6,062 nucleotides of DNA from Bacillota bacterium (GTDB taxonomy: Bacteria > Bacillota > Sulfobacillia > JAJZYS01 > JAJYTV01), in contig JAJYTV010000128.1 of NCBI GenBank assembly GCA_021792885.1, forward strand, positions 1 through 6,062, given 5' to 3'. Under the pieces are notes generated by a model. It ran no database searches and was not told where the DNA came from. It was given only the letters and a program-made list of their open reading frames with translations. Position 1 is the stretch's first letter. Every line of letters starts with the position of its first letter. This document shows positions 1 through 5,355 of this stretch, one piece after another. A program made the translations under genes and the position numbers.

Positions 1-99
1 CGCCGTGCGGGTGCCGCTCGCGGCGGTGCCGCCCCTCTTGCCGGCCATGGTACCGCCCATCAGCATCCCGGTACGCGTCCTGCTCGCTGCGGTGCCGCC
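1..99 (-). repeat. Imperfect repeat in the lipoprotein, 22-residue period
   Basis: Residues 172-182 (GGTAASRTRTG, bases 99-67) recur as residues 194-204 (GGTAASGTRTA, bases 33-1), a spacing of 66 bases. The DNA copies differ at several positions, so this is an older or selected repeat rather than a fresh duplication. The second copy touches the window edge, so further copies may lie beyond it. Confidence 0.6.
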
Positions 100-612
100 C
101 ATGCGGCCGGTCTGGCCGCGCATGTTGAAGGCACCCGTGCGGCCGGCCATGAACCCCTTGCTGGCAGAGGTGTTGGGGCTCGACGTCGCGCCGTTCCAGC
201 TGGTGCCGAACCCGTTCGTGATGCCCTTGCCGCTGACGTTGCTCGTCCTCTTGCCGCTGCTCATGCCGGCGCCCGTCGTCATGCCGCGTCGGCCGCCCAT
301 CGTGCCGGTCCCCATGCGCGCCGTCGTCCCAGCGCGATTCATGGTGCCGACGCCCATCCGGTTCGAGGTGCGCGTGTTGCTCGATGAGAACATGCCGAAC
401 AGTCCGCCGCGGTTCGCCGTCGTGGTACCCGCCGCATTGCGCGTCGTCGAACCGCGGATCATGCGGTCCGTGCCGCGCGTGATGCGCGAGGCGCTACGAC
501 GCAGCGGCTCGGCTGCCGTGCCGCTCTTGTTCGGCGCGGCCGTCGGATTGCAGCCGCCCAGCACCACGGCGAGGCCGACAACCGCTATGATCTTCGTCCA
601 TCGCCCTGACAT
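1..612 (-). CDS. Basic, low-complexity Gly/Thr/Arg/Met-rich lipoprotein (partial, 3' end off the window)
   Basis: The minus strand is open from the ATG at 612-610 to the window edge, giving 204 residues and no stop. Upstream is AAGGGAGGAG with a 7-base spacer. The N-terminus is a lipoprotein signal peptide: Arg4 and Lys7, a hydrophobic stretch (residues 8-18), then the lipobox L18-G19-G20-C21, so Cys21 should be lipidated and the rest exposed outside the membrane. The mature part is low in complexity, dominated by Gly, Thr, Ser, Arg, Asn, Ala and Met. After Cys21 I count 27 Arg/Lys, only two acidic residues (Glu35, Asp49), 14 Met, one Trp and no further Cys. It is therefore very basic and probably disordered. 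Its visible end holds two copies of an 11-residue motif. I recognise no family. Binding to a polyanion such as wall teichoic acid or nucleic acid is only a guess from the charge. The overlapping plus-strand frame is also open but has no plausible start or protein character. I am sure of the gene and its lipoprotein nature, not of its role. Confidence 0.85.
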   Translation of the reverse strand, partial: MSGRWTKIIAVVGLAVVLGGCNPTAAPNKSGTAAEPLRRSASRITRGTDRMIRGSTTRNAAGTTTANRGGLFGMFSSSNTRTSNRMGVGTMNRAGTTARMGTGTMGGRRGMTTGAGMSSGKRTSNVSGKGITNGFGTSWNGATSSPNTSASKGFMAGRTGAFNMRGQTGRMGGTAASRTRTGMLMGGTMAGKRGGTAASGTRTA

Positions 613-619
613 GCCGTCA

Positions 620-629
620 CTCCTCCCTT
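620..629 (-). promoter_or_regulatory. Ribosome binding site of the lipoprotein gene
   Basis: On the minus strand these bases read AAGGGAGGAG, a near-ideal Shine-Dalgarno sequence, 7 bases before the ATG at 612-610. It fixes both the strand and the start of the lipoprotein. It also overlaps the TTG at 628, which argues against that TTG being the start of the plus-strand aminoacyltransferase. Confidence 0.85.
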
Positions 630-678
630 GATCGGTCAGGAGTTACGGTCCCAAGGACTGGGCAGTGCTAGCCAACAG

Positions 679-708
679 ATTGTTGCCAGCAAAGGCGCGT
701 TTGGGCAA
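679..708 (-). promoter_or_regulatory. Weak candidate promoter for the lipoprotein gene
   Basis: On the minus strand TTGCCC (708-703) and AACAAT (684-679) are separated by 18 bases. Each matches four of six bases of the vegetative -35 and -10 consensus. This would place the transcript start near 672, about 60 bases before the ATG. A small dyad, CAACA-GAT-TGTTG at 673-685, overlaps the -10 box and could be a repressor site. The matches are modest and this is a suggestion only. Confidence 0.25.
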
Positions 709-727
709 GCGGTCAGCCGCACCCTGC

Positions 728-749
728 GCGCGCGCATTCGAGCGCGCGC
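728..749 (+). other. GC hairpin in the leader of the aminoacyltransferase operon
   Basis: Eight bases of alternating GC (728-735), a six-base spacer ATTCGA (736-741) and eight bases of alternating GC (742-749) can form a perfect 8-bp stem. It ends 31 bases before the proposed TTG start at 781. There is no run of T after it, so it is not a standard intrinsic terminator on the plus strand. It could affect translation or mRNA stability, or be a by-product of GC-rich composition. Confidence 0.4.
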
Positions 750-780
750 CCAAGGACAGACTGCGCCGGGGGGGACGCAG

Positions 781-1824
781 TTGGAGATCGAGGAGATCCC
801 GCAGGCGCGCCGCGTGGAATTCGACGCGTTCGTCGGCGCGCACATCTGGGGCGACGTGCTGCAAGGCTGGGCGTGGGGCGACGTGAAGGGCGCCTTCGGC
901 TGGCATCCCCACCGCTTCCTCCTGCACGAGTACGGCCAGGTGATCGGCGCACTCTCGGTCCTGCGGCGCGAGGTGCCGGTGTTCGGCGAGATCCTCTACG
1001 CCCCGCGCGGCCCCGTGCTCGACCCGGGCAAGCGCGGCACTTGGCGCGACTTCTCGCGCCTTCTGCGAAGGCGCTTCCCGCGCGCCTTCGCCTTCGTCTG
1101 CGAGCCGCGCATCGACGAGGAGATGAAGCGGCCCCCGCGCTTTTGGCGCGGCCGCCGCCGCGGCCTCTTTCAGGGCATCCAGCCCCGCATCGTCGCCGAG
1201 ATTCCCCTGAGCGGCAACCTCGAACGCGACTTCGAACGCCTGCATCCCAAGTGCCGCTACAACGTGCGCCTCGCGGAGCGCCGCGGCATCGCGACCCGCA
1301 AGGGCGAGACGGCGGACCGCTCCACCTTCCTGCGCCTTCTGCAGATCACGGCGCGCAGGGACGGCTTCCACCTGCGCGCGTCGCGCTTCTACAGCGAGGT
1401 CCTGCGCGCCTTCGCCGATGCGGGCCAGGCAGCGCTGCTCCTGGCGGGTCGTGGCGACGAGGACTACGCAGGGGTATTCGCCGTGCGCCTCGGCCGCCAC
1501 GCCATCTACCTCTACGGCGCGTCGGACGGTGCCGGGCGGCGGGACATGGCCGCCTACGCCTGCCAGTGGGCAGCGATCCGCTGGGCCGAGGAGTGCGGCG
1601 CGGAGCGTTACGATATGACCGGCATGGCGCCCTCCGACGCGCGCCACCCGCTGAGCGGCCTGCGCCGCTTCAAGATGCAGTGGGGCGCCGTCGAGCGGCG
1701 CTACATCGGGCCGCTCGATCTCCCGCTGCGGCTGCCGAACTACCTTCTCTACCGCCTTGCGGAACCGCTCGTCGCCCGCCTCTCGCTCTGGCGCCAAAGG
1801 TTCGTGGCGAGACCGGCGCAATGA
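781..1824 (+). CDS. FemAB/FemX-type peptidoglycan bridge aminoacyltransferase, copy 1
   Basis: The product is a 347-residue protein of the FemAB family. These enzymes use aminoacyl-tRNA to add amino acids to the stem-peptide side chain of lipid II or UDP-MurNAc-pentapeptide, acting in the cytoplasm at the membrane. Family signatures, in order: VLQGWAWGDVK with Lys36, APRGPV (74-79), GIQP (132-135), the substrate-site motif K157-C-R-Y-N-V-R163, YLYGAS (243-248), YDMTG (277-281) and LRRFKMQWG (294-302). The length matches the single-chain FemX type without the coiled-coil arm of staphylococcal FemA. Lys36 lies in the same context as the phosphate-binding lysine described in Weissella FemX. I chose the TTG at 781 because homology begins right after it and a degenerate GGGGGGA precedes it. 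The frame stays open upstream to 628, but that stretch is lower in GC and covers the divergent gene's ribosome binding site. Its stop overlaps the next start (ATGA). The amino acid transferred cannot be told from the sequence. Confidence 0.88.
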   Translation: MEIEEIPQARRVEFDAFVGAHIWGDVLQGWAWGDVKGAFGWHPHRFLLHEYGQVIGALSVLRREVPVFGEILYAPRGPVLDPGKRGTWRDFSRLLRRRFPRAFAFVCEPRIDEEMKRPPRFWRGRRRGLFQGIQPRIVAEIPLSGNLERDFERLHPKCRYNVRLAERRGIATRKGETADRSTFLRLLQITARRDGFHLRASRFYSEVLRAFADAGQAALLLAGRGDEDYAGVFAVRLGRHAIYLYGASDGAGRRDMAAYACQWAAIRWAEECGAERYDMTGMAPSDARHPLSGLRRFKMQWGAVERRYIGPLDLPLRLPNYLLYRLAEPLVARLSLWRQRFVARPAQ

Positions 1825-2879
1825 CCTGGGCGGAGTGTCTGCGCCCGGCGTGGGCCTTCGATGAGGCGGCGGCCGCCCTCGGCGGGGACATCCTGCAGTC
1901 TGCCGCCTGGGGCCGGCTGAAGGAGCAGTTCGGCTGGCAGCCCTGGCGGTTTTGGCACACGGCGCGCGGCGGCGTCGACCAGACGGCCCTCCTGCTCGTT
2001 CGTGAACCCTGGCCCGGGTTCAAGATCGGCTACCTGCCGCGCGGACCGGTCGGGGCCGTGCCGGGCGCGCTTTTCGAGTTCGCCGCTTTCGCCCGGGAGG
2101 CCGGACGAAAGCTTGGCTGCCTTTGCTGGCGCATCGACCCGGACCTGCCCGCGCACGAACTGCCGCACGCCGCGCTGCAGGCGGCTGGTTTCCGCCTGCG
2201 CCGCGCACGGGGCGAATTCGGCGGCATCCAGCCCCACCTCGTCTTCCGGCGTGCCTTGGGAGACAGGGCGCCCGCGCCATCGCCGCAGCTGCGGCGCAAG
2301 CTGCACCGCGCGGCCGCGGCGGGAGACTGGCGGATCGAGGGCCTAGAGGGTCTGCAGGACTTCTGGGGACTCCTGCGCGACACGAGCCGGCGCCAAGGCA
2401 TCGCCACGCGGGCGGAGGGTTACTACCGGGCCGCATGGCGGGTGCTCAAGGCGAGCGGCCTCGGGGAGCTCGTGGTCGTGCGGCGCCTGGGCGAGGCGAC
2501 GGCGGCCGGAATCGTCGCCCGCTTCGGATCACGTGCCACCTACCTCTTCGGCGCCTCGGCGAGCGGGGCCCGCGCCCACCTGCCCGGCTACCGGCTGCAG
2601 CAGGGCATGATCGACTGGGCAACGGGGCAGGGCTGCTCCGTCTACGACCTGCGCGGGGGCTCCTTGCGCCAGGGCGACCACGGCCTGAACCGCTTCAAGC
2701 GCCAGTTCGGCGAGGAGACGCTGCTCGCGGGGGAATCCGACCTGCCCTTGCACCTGCGCTACCTCGCGTTCCGGCTCGCCGAGGAGCTGCGCCCGCGCCT
2801 TGCGCCCTGGCTCTCCGCTGCGGGCGGGTCCGGAGCCCGGGGCCTGCAGCCGGAACCCGGCGGAGCCAGCGCGCCCTGA
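1821..2879 (+). CDS. FemAB-family aminoacyltransferase paralogue, copy 2
   Basis: The product is a 352-residue FemAB-family protein, clearly a paralogue of the preceding gene. Shared landmarks are DILQSAAWGRLK with Lys34, YLPRGPV (71-77), WRIDP (103-107), GIQP (135-138), YLFGAS (241-246), a Leu-Gln pair in the following helix (259-260), YDLRGG (275-280) and LNRFKRQFG (289-297). The ATG overlaps the upstream TGA by four bases, and no good ribosome binding site precedes it, so translation is probably coupled. The substrate-site motif has diverged: where copy 1 has K-x-R-Y-N-x-R, this protein has Q156-L-R158-R-K-L-H162, keeping only the central Arg. The C-terminus ends in about 23 residues of low-complexity Gly/Ala/Pro. 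By analogy with FemA/FemB or MurM/MurN pairs, the two enzymes may add successive bridge residues; a changed substrate or lost activity for this copy is also possible. Family assignment is firm, specificity unknown. Confidence 0.87.
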   Translation: MTWAECLRPAWAFDEAAAALGGDILQSAAWGRLKEQFGWQPWRFWHTARGGVDQTALLLVREPWPGFKIGYLPRGPVGAVPGALFEFAAFAREAGRKLGCLCWRIDPDLPAHELPHAALQAAGFRLRRARGEFGGIQPHLVFRRALGDRAPAPSPQLRRKLHRAAAAGDWRIEGLEGLQDFWGLLRDTSRRQGIATRAEGYYRAAWRVLKASGLGELVVVRRLGEATAAGIVARFGSRATYLFGASASGARAHLPGYRLQQGMIDWATGQGCSVYDLRGGSLRQGDHGLNRFKRQFGEETLLAGESDLPLHLRYLAFRLAEELRPRLAPWLSAAGGSGARGLQPEPGGASAP

Positions 2880-2929
2880 AGAAGGCGGGCGAGGGGGATT
2901 CGCGGCCCCGTACAGCGAACCGATCCACG

Positions 2930-3463
2930 ATGGGCGGATATGGAATTCTCGTGCTGCCGGTCCTCTCGCTCGACACGCTGCTTGTGGCGATGGCGCTCGC
3001 GCGACATGGTCCGCCGCTGCGCACGATCGCGGCGCTGACGCTGGCGGAGGCGGCGGCCCCACTGCTCGGCTACGGCCTCGGGCGCCTTCTCCTGGGGCTC
3101 GCCCCGCGCTGGGCGGACCTTGCGGCGGGGGTCCTCCTGCTCGTGCTCGGCATCCACCTCTTGCGCGAGGCCCGCGAAGGCGGGGACGAGGCACAGGAGA
3201 TCCTGGAGCGCGGGGCGACGCTGCTCGCGATGGCAGCCGTCGCGACGGACGAGCTCGGGGTCGGCCTTGTGCTGGGGGCTCTGCACGTGAGCCCTCTGCC
3301 CGCCGTGCTCTGGCTACTCTTGCAGGCGCCGGCGATGGCGGCGGCAGGCCTGTACCTCGGGCGGAGGATCGCCGCCTGGCCGCCGCTCTCGTACCTGCCT
3401 GGCGCGCTCCTTCTGGCCATAGGCGCGCTGAATTGCGTGCAGGCGCTTGCCGTCCTGCGCTGA
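2930..3463 (+). CDS. MntP/YtaF-like small membrane protein (putative cation efflux)
   Basis: The product is 177 residues and very hydrophobic, with about six membrane segments arranged as two similar halves. Each half begins with an Asp-containing helix: SLDTLLVAMALA (Asp15) and VATDELGVGLVLGAL (Asp107). This is the pattern of the MntP (DUF204) family of manganese exporters and of the related sporulation protein YtaF, in which paired membrane Asp residues are conserved. The end of each half, GVLLLVLGIHLL and GALLLAIGALNCVQAL, also fits the family. A charged loop (79-94) joins the halves. The ATG is the first possible start after the last in-frame stop region and fits the family N-terminus, but no good ribosome binding site precedes it. 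It lies 50 bp after the aminoacyltransferase pair on the same strand, with no visible promoter between. The similarity is judged by eye and is moderate. Transport of Mn, or any transport, is inferred. Confidence 0.72.
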   Translation: MGGYGILVLPVLSLDTLLVAMALARHGPPLRTIAALTLAEAAAPLLGYGLGRLLLGLAPRWADLAAGVLLLVLGIHLLREAREGGDEAQEILERGATLLAMAAVATDELGVGLVLGALHVSPLPAVLWLLLQAPAMAAAGLYLGRRIAAWPPLSYLPGALLLAIGALNCVQALAVLR

Positions 3464-3477
3464 GCGGGCGCAGAACA

Positions 3478-3486
3478 TGCGATAAT
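3478..3486 (+). promoter_or_regulatory. Candidate extended -10 promoter for the LysR gene
   Basis: TGCGATAAT combines the TG of an extended -10 element with GATAAT, five of six matches to TATAAT. It stands out in a GC-rich surround and lies in the 60-bp gap between the MntP-like stop and the regulator start. No good -35 box is visible at the usual distance, which extended -10 promoters often lack. Transcription would begin near 3493, leaving a leader of about 30 bases. Confidence 0.45.
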
Positions 3487-3506
3487 ATGGCGACTGCGGG
3501 AGATCC

Positions 3507-3514
3507 AAAGGAGG
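3507..3514 (+). promoter_or_regulatory. Ribosome binding site of the LysR gene
   Basis: AAAGGAGG is a strong Shine-Dalgarno sequence, 9 bases before the GTG at 3524. It decides the non-ATG start of the regulator. Confidence 0.85.
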
Positions 3515-3523
3515 GGGAGCGCG

Positions 3524-4432
3524 GTGGACCTTCGCGTCCTGCGCACGTTCGTGTCGGCGGCGCGGCTTGAGAACTTCCGCGAGACGGCGGAGCGCCTCTC
3601 GCTCAGCCAGCCGACAGTCAGCGCGCAGATCCGCGAGCTCGAGGAGGAGATCGGGGAGCCGCTCTTCGACCGGGCGGGCCGCCGCGTACGACTGAACCCG
3701 GCCGGCGAGATGTTCCTGCCGCACGCGGAGCAGATCCTGAAGGACTATGCGTCCGCCATGCAGGACCTCAGCGACCACCGCCGCGGCGAAGTGGAGCGGG
3801 TGGCGATCGCGGTCTCGCCCGAGCCTGCGCGAAGCCTCCTGCCCCGCGCGCTTCGACACCTGCTTTCGGTGCGCCCGTCGGCCGTCGTCTCCGTGGAGGT
3901 CGTGCCGTCGCGCGAGGTGGGGGGCATCGTCGCGAGCGGCGCGGCGGACGTCGGGATCGCCCAGGTGCCGGCCGACCCGAGCCAGAACCGCCTGCGCTGC
4001 CGAGAACTGATGCGCGACCGGGTCGTGCTCGCCGCGCGCCACGACGGGAACGACCACGACCAGGCGCCAGCCTACTGGCGCCAGCTCCTCGAGGAGCAGA
4101 TCCTGATCAGTCACGGGCATCCAGGGTACTGGAACGCCCTCTTGCAGCGGCTAGAGGACGAGGGCATCCACCCGCGCACCATGCCGGTGACGCAGGTGGA
4201 GCTCACGAAGCGCTTCGTCGAAGAGGGACTCGGCGTCTCCTTCCTGCCCGAGCGTTCGGTGCGCCGGGAGCTGCTGGAGGGCCGCCTGATGGAGGTCCCG
4301 GCTCCGGGGCTCGCGCTGCCGGATGCCGTCACGTTCATGCTGCTCCCGGACGCGCCGCTCGCGGAGCCGGTACGCCAGTTCATCGATGCGGTGCGCGAAA
4401 GCCTCCACCTGCAGGGGGCGCTCGCCGAGTAG
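3524..4432 (+). CDS. LysR-family transcriptional regulator
   Basis: The product is 302 residues, the usual LysR length. The N-terminal winged helix-turn-helix is typical: MDLRVLRTFV at the start, then residues 18-50 covering FRETAERLSLSQPTVSAQIR, a linker helix with Glu-rich ELEEEIG, and PLFDR. Residues from about 90 to 295 form the periplasmic-binding-protein-like effector domain, with recognisable segments GAADVGIAQ, VVLAARHDG and the late EEGLGVSFLPE. The effector is not evident. The GTG start is set by a strong ribosome binding site. LysR regulators usually control a divergent neighbour, but here all nearby genes face the same way. The most likely targets are its own promoter and the membrane protein 30 bp downstream, with the upstream operon less likely. 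The family is certain; no named member can be assigned. Confidence 0.95.
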   Translation: MDLRVLRTFVSAARLENFRETAERLSLSQPTVSAQIRELEEEIGEPLFDRAGRRVRLNPAGEMFLPHAEQILKDYASAMQDLSDHRRGEVERVAIAVSPEPARSLLPRALRHLLSVRPSAVVSVEVVPSREVGGIVASGAADVGIAQVPADPSQNRLRCRELMRDRVVLAARHDGNDHDQAPAYWRQLLEEQILISHGHPGYWNALLQRLEDEGIHPRTMPVTQVELTKRFVEEGLGVSFLPERSVRRELLEGRLMEVPAPGLALPDAVTFMLLPDAPLAEPVRQFIDAVRESLHLQGALAE

Positions 4433-4462
4433 CGAAGGGTTGGATCGTGGAGGGGTGTCCTG

Positions 4463-5299
4463 TTGCGCGAGATCTTCGCAAGAGCCTGGCTGATCATGAA
4501 ACGGCGCAAGAGCGTGATCTGGCAGTTCCTCGCCATCGTGCCCGCGGTGATCATCGCGGCCATTCTCGGCGGCGTGCTGGGAGCCGTCACGGGCAGCGCC
4601 GTCCTTGGGATTCTCTTCGGCATCGTCCTGCTCGTCTTCCTCATGCTGTTCGTGCTTGGCGCCGTCTACGGCGCGCTCGGCGAGGCCACCGCGGGCGTTT
4701 CCCCGAGCCCCTACTTCCTCCGCGGGTGGCGTCTGATCGGGAAGTCCGCGGCCTTCCTCGGCACGGCGATCGTCGCCGGGTTAGCGCTCTTCCTCGTCAC
4801 GGGCGCCGTGACAGGCGCCCTCTTCGGCACCACCCTGGCGCAGACGGCGAATCTGCAGCGCGTGAGCGCGGTTGCGCCCAGTCTCGCCCTTCCCCTGATG
4901 GAGGGTCTACTGCTGCGGGTGGGAGCGGTGATGCTGGTCGTCTCCCTATCGATCTTCCCGCTGATCAACAGCGTGGCCGCGGGCCTCTTCGTCGGGCGGA
5001 CGCGCTTTTCGACCGCCATCTACTCGGCCGGCCAGGAGTACCTGCACGGGCGCTTCCCGCAGTGGCTCGCGATCTGGGCGGTCAACGTGGCAGGCACCGT
5101 GATCTACGAGGGCCTCTACTTCGTCGGCCTCTCGTCGGTGCCGACCCAGCCCGGCCTCTTCGTGCTGCTCGAGTTCGTGAGCCTGGCCTTCGGGCTGGGA
5201 CTCTCCTGGTACACGACAGCGCTTGCCTTCGCACTCTGGCTCTCGCACCAGCCCACGCCGGCGCCGTCGCTGCCGCCCGAAGTCGAGCCCGCGTCCTGA
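4463..5299 (+). CDS. Six-helix integral membrane protein of unknown function
   Basis: The product has 278 residues. It begins with a short basic, amphipathic segment (residues 1-19, with Lys13 to Lys16 positively charged), followed by about six hydrophobic helices near 20-43, 47-72, 98-122, 151-176, 202-222 and 232-260. A Pro-rich hydrophilic tail (263-278) ends it. There is no signal peptide, enzyme motif or nucleotide-binding site. The architecture resembles the loosely defined membrane-domain proteins annotated near glycerophosphodiester phosphodiesterase membrane regions, but I cannot assign a family. The TTG start is supported by GGAGGGG with an 8-base spacer. It follows the LysR gene by 30 bp with no promoter seen, so the two probably share a transcript and this protein may be the regulator's target. 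It converges on the transglutaminase gene. Confidence is high that the gene is real, none on function. Confidence 0.85.
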   Translation: MREIFARAWLIMKRRKSVIWQFLAIVPAVIIAAILGGVLGAVTGSAVLGILFGIVLLVFLMLFVLGAVYGALGEATAGVSPSPYFLRGWRLIGKSAAFLGTAIVAGLALFLVTGAVTGALFGTTLAQTANLQRVSAVAPSLALPLMEGLLLRVGAVMLVVSLSIFPLINSVAAGLFVGRTRFSTAIYSAGQEYLHGRFPQWLAIWAVNVAGTVIYEGLYFVGLSSVPTQPGLFVLLEFVSLAFGLGLSWYTTALAFALWLSHQPTPAPSLPPEVEPAS

Positions 5300-5309
5300 A
5301 GGAGGAGAC

Positions 5310-5350
5310 GCAGAGGAGGAGGGCGCCCGCCGGGCGCCCTCCTCCTCTGC
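5310..5350. terminator. Perfect 41-base palindrome between convergent genes, probable bidirectional terminator
   Basis: Bases 5310-5329 are the exact reverse complement of 5331-5350, with a single C at 5330 in the centre. In RNA this gives a stem of up to about 19 pairs around a minimal loop. One arm is purine-rich (GAGGAGGAGG) and both have a GGCGCC core. It begins 10 bases after the plus-strand TGA and ends 5 bases before the minus-strand stop, the classic position for a shared terminator. Neither side has a real T run, so it differs from a textbook intrinsic terminator. Confidence 0.75.
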
Positions 5351-5355
5351 CCCGC

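Noticed and set aside
873..1820. Open frame extending the second FemAB gene far upstream
   Set aside because: It overlaps the first FemAB gene in another frame and gives Arg/Pro/Ala-rich nonsense. FemAB similarity begins just after the ATG at 1821.
643..1821. 392-codon open frame on the minus strand opposite the first aminoacyltransferase
   Set aside because: It mirrors a firmly recognised FemAB gene in GC-rich DNA, has no family character and no ribosome binding site. It is a complement artefact.
2123..2929. Open frame extending the MntP-like gene upstream
   Set aside because: The added residues are Arg/Ala/Pro-rich shadow of the second FemAB gene. The membrane protein starts naturally at 2930.
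3455..3473. CTGCGC/GCGCAG hairpin with a 7-base loop at the end of the MntP-like gene, as a terminator
   Set aside because: The stem is only 6 bp, overlaps the stop codon and has no T run after it. It is too weak to call.
3314..4120. 268-codon minus-strand open frame across the MntP-like and LysR genes
   Set aside because: It spans two real genes and their promoter gap on the opposite strand and shows no domain pattern.
4111..4644. 177-codon minus-strand open frame over the end of the LysR gene
   Set aside because: It is Ser/Arg/Thr-rich shadow sequence opposite two well-supported genes.
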